Part shown: positions 5,023 to 6,593 of the stretch, piece by piece
Layout of the letters: each line of letters opens with the position of its first letter
Numbering within the stretch: the first letter of the stretch is position 1
DNA from: Streptomyces lilacinus
GTDB taxonomy: Bacteria; Actinomycetota; Actinomycetes; Streptomycetales; Streptomycetaceae
Assembly: GCA_000715685.1 (NCBI GenBank)
Contig: KL569479.1
Location: forward strand, 39,964 to 46,556
DNA length: 6,593 nucleotides
Direction: 5' to 3'
Program-made: the position numbers and the translations under genes
The notes under the pieces: generated by a model
The model's input: only the letters and a program-made list of their open reading frames with translations
Database searches by the model: none
Told to the model about the DNA's origin: nothing

Positions 5023-6144
5023 GTGCTGCACGCCCTTGCTCACGCCCTGGCCCTCGCCGGTGCCATGGCCTGGGAGATCACCTGGGCGCTGGTCCTGGGC
5101 TTCGCGCTGTCCGCCGTCGTCCAGGCCGTGGTGCGCAGGTCCGCCGTCGTCGCCCTGCTCGGCGACGACCGTCCCCGCTCCCTCGCCGCGGCGGCCGGCC
5201 TCGGGGTGGCCTCGTCCTCCTGCTCGTACGCGGCGGTGGCGCTGGCCCGCTCGCTGTTCGTCAAGGGCGCGCACTTCACGGCCGCGATGGCCTTCGAGAT
5301 CGCCTCGACCAATCTGGTGGTCGAGCTGGGGGTGATCCTGGCCCTGCTGATGGGCTGGCAGTTCACGGCGGCCGAGTTCGCCGGGGGCTTCGTGATGATC
5401 GCGGTGCTGGCGGTGCTCTTCCGGCTGCTGCTGCGGGAGGGGCTGCTGCGCCGGGCGAGGCAGCAGGCGGAGCGGGGTGTGGCGGGGGCCATGGAGGGCC
5501 ACGCGGCGATGGACATGTCCGTGGGAGAGCCGGGCTCGCTCGTCCGCCGGGTCCTGTCCCGCGAGGGCTTCACGGCCACGTCCCACGTCTTCGTCATGGA
5601 GTGGGCCGCCGTCCTGCGCGACCTGGTCCTCGGCCTGCTGATCGCCGGTGCGATCGCGGCGTGGGTGCCGGAATCCTTCTGGCAGGCGTTCTTCTTCGAG
5701 GGCCACCCGGTGGCGGCGAAGCTGTGGGGCCCGGTGGTGGGGCCGCTCGTGGCGATCGTGTCGTTCGTGTGCTCGATCGGGAACGTGCCGCTGGCGGTCG
5801 TGCTGTGGAAGGGCGGCATCAGCTTCGGGGGAGTGGTGGCGTTCATCTTCGCCGACCTGCTGATCCTCCCGATCCTCGCGATCTACCGGAAGTACTACGG
5901 GGGCAAGGTCGCGCTCTTCCTCCTCGGCACCTTCTACGTCGCCATGGTGATCGCCGGGTACGCGGTGGAGCTCGCCTTCGGCGGCCTCGGGCTGATCCCG
6001 GACCAGGCGGACGCGAAGGTGCCGATGGAGGGGGTGAGCTGGAACTACACGACGTTCCTGAACGTGGCGTTCCTGGTGCTGGCGGGGGTGCTGGTGCTCC
6101 GCTTCGTCAGGACGGGGGGCCGGGAGATGCTGCGGATGATGTGA
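5023..6144 (+). CDS. Permease of the DUF318/ArsP-like family (PF03773, COG0701)
   Basis: This 373-residue integral membrane protein belongs to the predicted permease family that includes the organoarsenical exporter ArsP; most members have no proven substrate. Two related halves are visible. SSSCSYAAVALARSLFVKGA (64-83) and CSIGNVPLAVVLWKGGISFGG (250-270) show the same pattern of Cys, then A/P-L-A, then K-G in a membrane segment, with C67 and C250 equivalent. They are joined by a cytoplasmic-looking loop (about 136-185) containing EGHAAMDMS (158-166), a His/Met/Asp cluster that could bind metal. The end (339-373) has one more helix and a basic tail. The GTG at 5023 has GGAAGG at 5008-5013, nine bases upstream. 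It may be co-transcribed with the small peptide gene. Without ars genes nearby, an arsenic role is not supported. Confidence 0.88.
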   Translation: MLHALAHALALAGAMAWEITWALVLGFALSAVVQAVVRRSAVVALLGDDRPRSLAAAAGLGVASSSCSYAAVALARSLFVKGAHFTAAMAFEIASTNLVVELGVILALLMGWQFTAAEFAGGFVMIAVLAVLFRLLLREGLLRRARQQAERGVAGAMEGHAAMDMSVGEPGSLVRRVLSREGFTATSHVFVMEWAAVLRDLVLGLLIAGAIAAWVPESFWQAFFFEGHPVAAKLWGPVVGPLVAIVSFVCSIGNVPLAVVLWKGGISFGGVVAFIFADLLILPILAIYRKYYGGKVALFLLGTFYVAMVIAGYAVELAFGGLGLIPDQADAKVPMEGVSWNYTTFLNVAFLVLAGVLVLRFVRTGGREMLRMM

Positions 6145-6150
6145 TTGCTG

Positions 6151-6160
6151 CCCTGCAGGG
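6151..6160. repeat. 10-bp palindrome between convergent genes
   Basis: CCCTGCAGGG is perfectly self-complementary and fills most of the 16 bases between the permease stop codon and the reductase stop codon. As RNA it gives only a 3-bp stem with a 4-base loop, too weak for a terminator by itself. Confidence 0.4.
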
Positions 6161-6593
6161 TCACCAGGCGAAGGCCTCGGGTGACGGACCGGGCCCGGGG
6201 AAGACGGCGTCGAGCGCAGTGAGAAGCTCCACCGGAAGCGTCAACTCCGCGGCGCGCAGGGCCGACTCCAACTGCTCGACCGTTCGCGGTCCGACGATCG
6301 GCCCGGTCACCCCCGGCTGCGCGAGCAGCCAGGCCAGGGCCACCTCGCCGGGCACGAGCTCGTACTTGTCGACCAGGTCCTCGTACGCCTGGACCTGCTC
6401 GCGGAGCTTGGTGTTCGCCAGCGCCTCCGCCGAGCGCCCGGTCGCGGCCGCCTTCTTGATCGCCCCGCCGAGCAGCCCGCCGCTCAGCGGCGACCAGGGG
6501 ATGACCCCGAGCCCGTACGCCCGCGCGGCCGGGATCACCTCCATCTCGGCCCGCCGCTCGGCGAGGTTGTACAAGCACTGCTCGCTGACCAGG
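6161..6593 (-). CDS. Aldo/keto reductase, C-terminal part (cut by window edge)
   Basis: The visible 143 residues are the C-terminal part of an NADPH-dependent aldo/keto reductase, a cytoplasmic TIM-barrel oxidoreductase acting on aldehydes and ketones. Reading begins in frame at base 6592 with LVSEQCLYNLAERRAE, matching the usual SEQ-x-x-YN-L segment after barrel strand 6. Next comes IPWSPLSGGLLGG, the cofactor-contacting loop. GPIVGPRTVEQLESAL near the C-terminus is the usual 2'-phosphate-recognition region of NADP-binding members. The catalytic Asp, Tyr, Lys and His lie upstream, outside the window, so activity cannot be judged. A TTG at 6574 is an internal codon, not the start. The frame is intact to TGA at 6161-6163. 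The gene converges on the DUF318 permease with 16 bases between the stop codons. The substrate is unknown. Confidence 0.92.
   Translation of the reverse strand, partial: LVSEQCLYNLAERRAEMEVIPAARAYGLGVIPWSPLSGGLLGGAIKKAAATGRSAEALANTKLREQVQAYEDLVDKYELVPGEVALAWLLAQPGVTGPIVGPRTVEQLESALRAAELTLPVELLTALDAVFPGPGPSPEAFAW

Noticed and set aside
5023..6144. Arsenic resistance locus based on the ArsP-like permease
   Set aside because: There is no arsR, arsC, arsM or arsenite pump in the window, and the first motif differs from the C-x-C type I associate with ArsP.
1..6593. Mobile element, phage or transferred island
   Set aside because: I see no transposase, integrase, tRNA, attachment-site repeats or shift in coding composition. 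All genes have the same GC-rich codon use.

Overview
The window looks like an ordinary chromosomal stretch from a Streptomyces or a close relative. Coding DNA is very GC-rich with G/C in nearly every third codon position. GTG and TTG starts are used, gene ends carry long GC-only hairpins without U-tracts, and several starts have a -10 hexamer 6-7 bases upstream, the leaderless layout common in actinobacteria. The organism call is inference from composition and protein families.

Layout from left to right. Bases 1-101 hold three stem-loops beyond the 3' end of a minus-strand gene. That gene (102-371, -) encodes an 89-residue two-helix membrane protein of the DUF2530 type. It is divergent from an AzgA-like NCS2 purine permease (588-2063, +), and the 216-base gap between them contains a block that is only 36% GC, with repeats and palindromes. 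The permease ends in a very strong terminator (2075-2117). Next is a MarR-family regulator (2217-2657, +) with a dyad operator overlapping its promoter, then a 12-helix MFS exporter of the DHA3/MFS_3 type (2684-4054, +) 26 bases downstream, closed by a 14-bp terminator hairpin. A 199-base gap holds a 14-bp perfect palindrome and three 16-bp tandem repeats. It leads to the RNA 2',3'-cyclic phosphodiesterase ThpR/LigT (4254-4835, +), a possible 28-residue single-helix membrane peptide (4859-4945, +) and a DUF318/ArsP-like permease (5023-6144, +). The right edge cuts an aldo/keto reductase on the minus strand (6161-6593), convergent with the permease and only 16 bases from it.

Functional links. 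The clearest unit is MarR plus MFS: a local, probably autoregulated repressor with its own efflux pump, whose ligand cannot be read from sequence. The purine permease and the DUF2530 gene share a divergent promoter region and may share control. ThpR, the small peptide and the DUF318 permease are co-oriented with short gaps, but nothing ties them into one pathway.

I do not see a new defence, mobile, secondary-metabolite or CRISPR-type system here. The points most worth a second look are regulatory DNA: the AT-rich island before the purine permease, the MarR dyad, the tandem repeats before thpR, the paired near-palindromes before the DUF318 permease, and the small-peptide gene.
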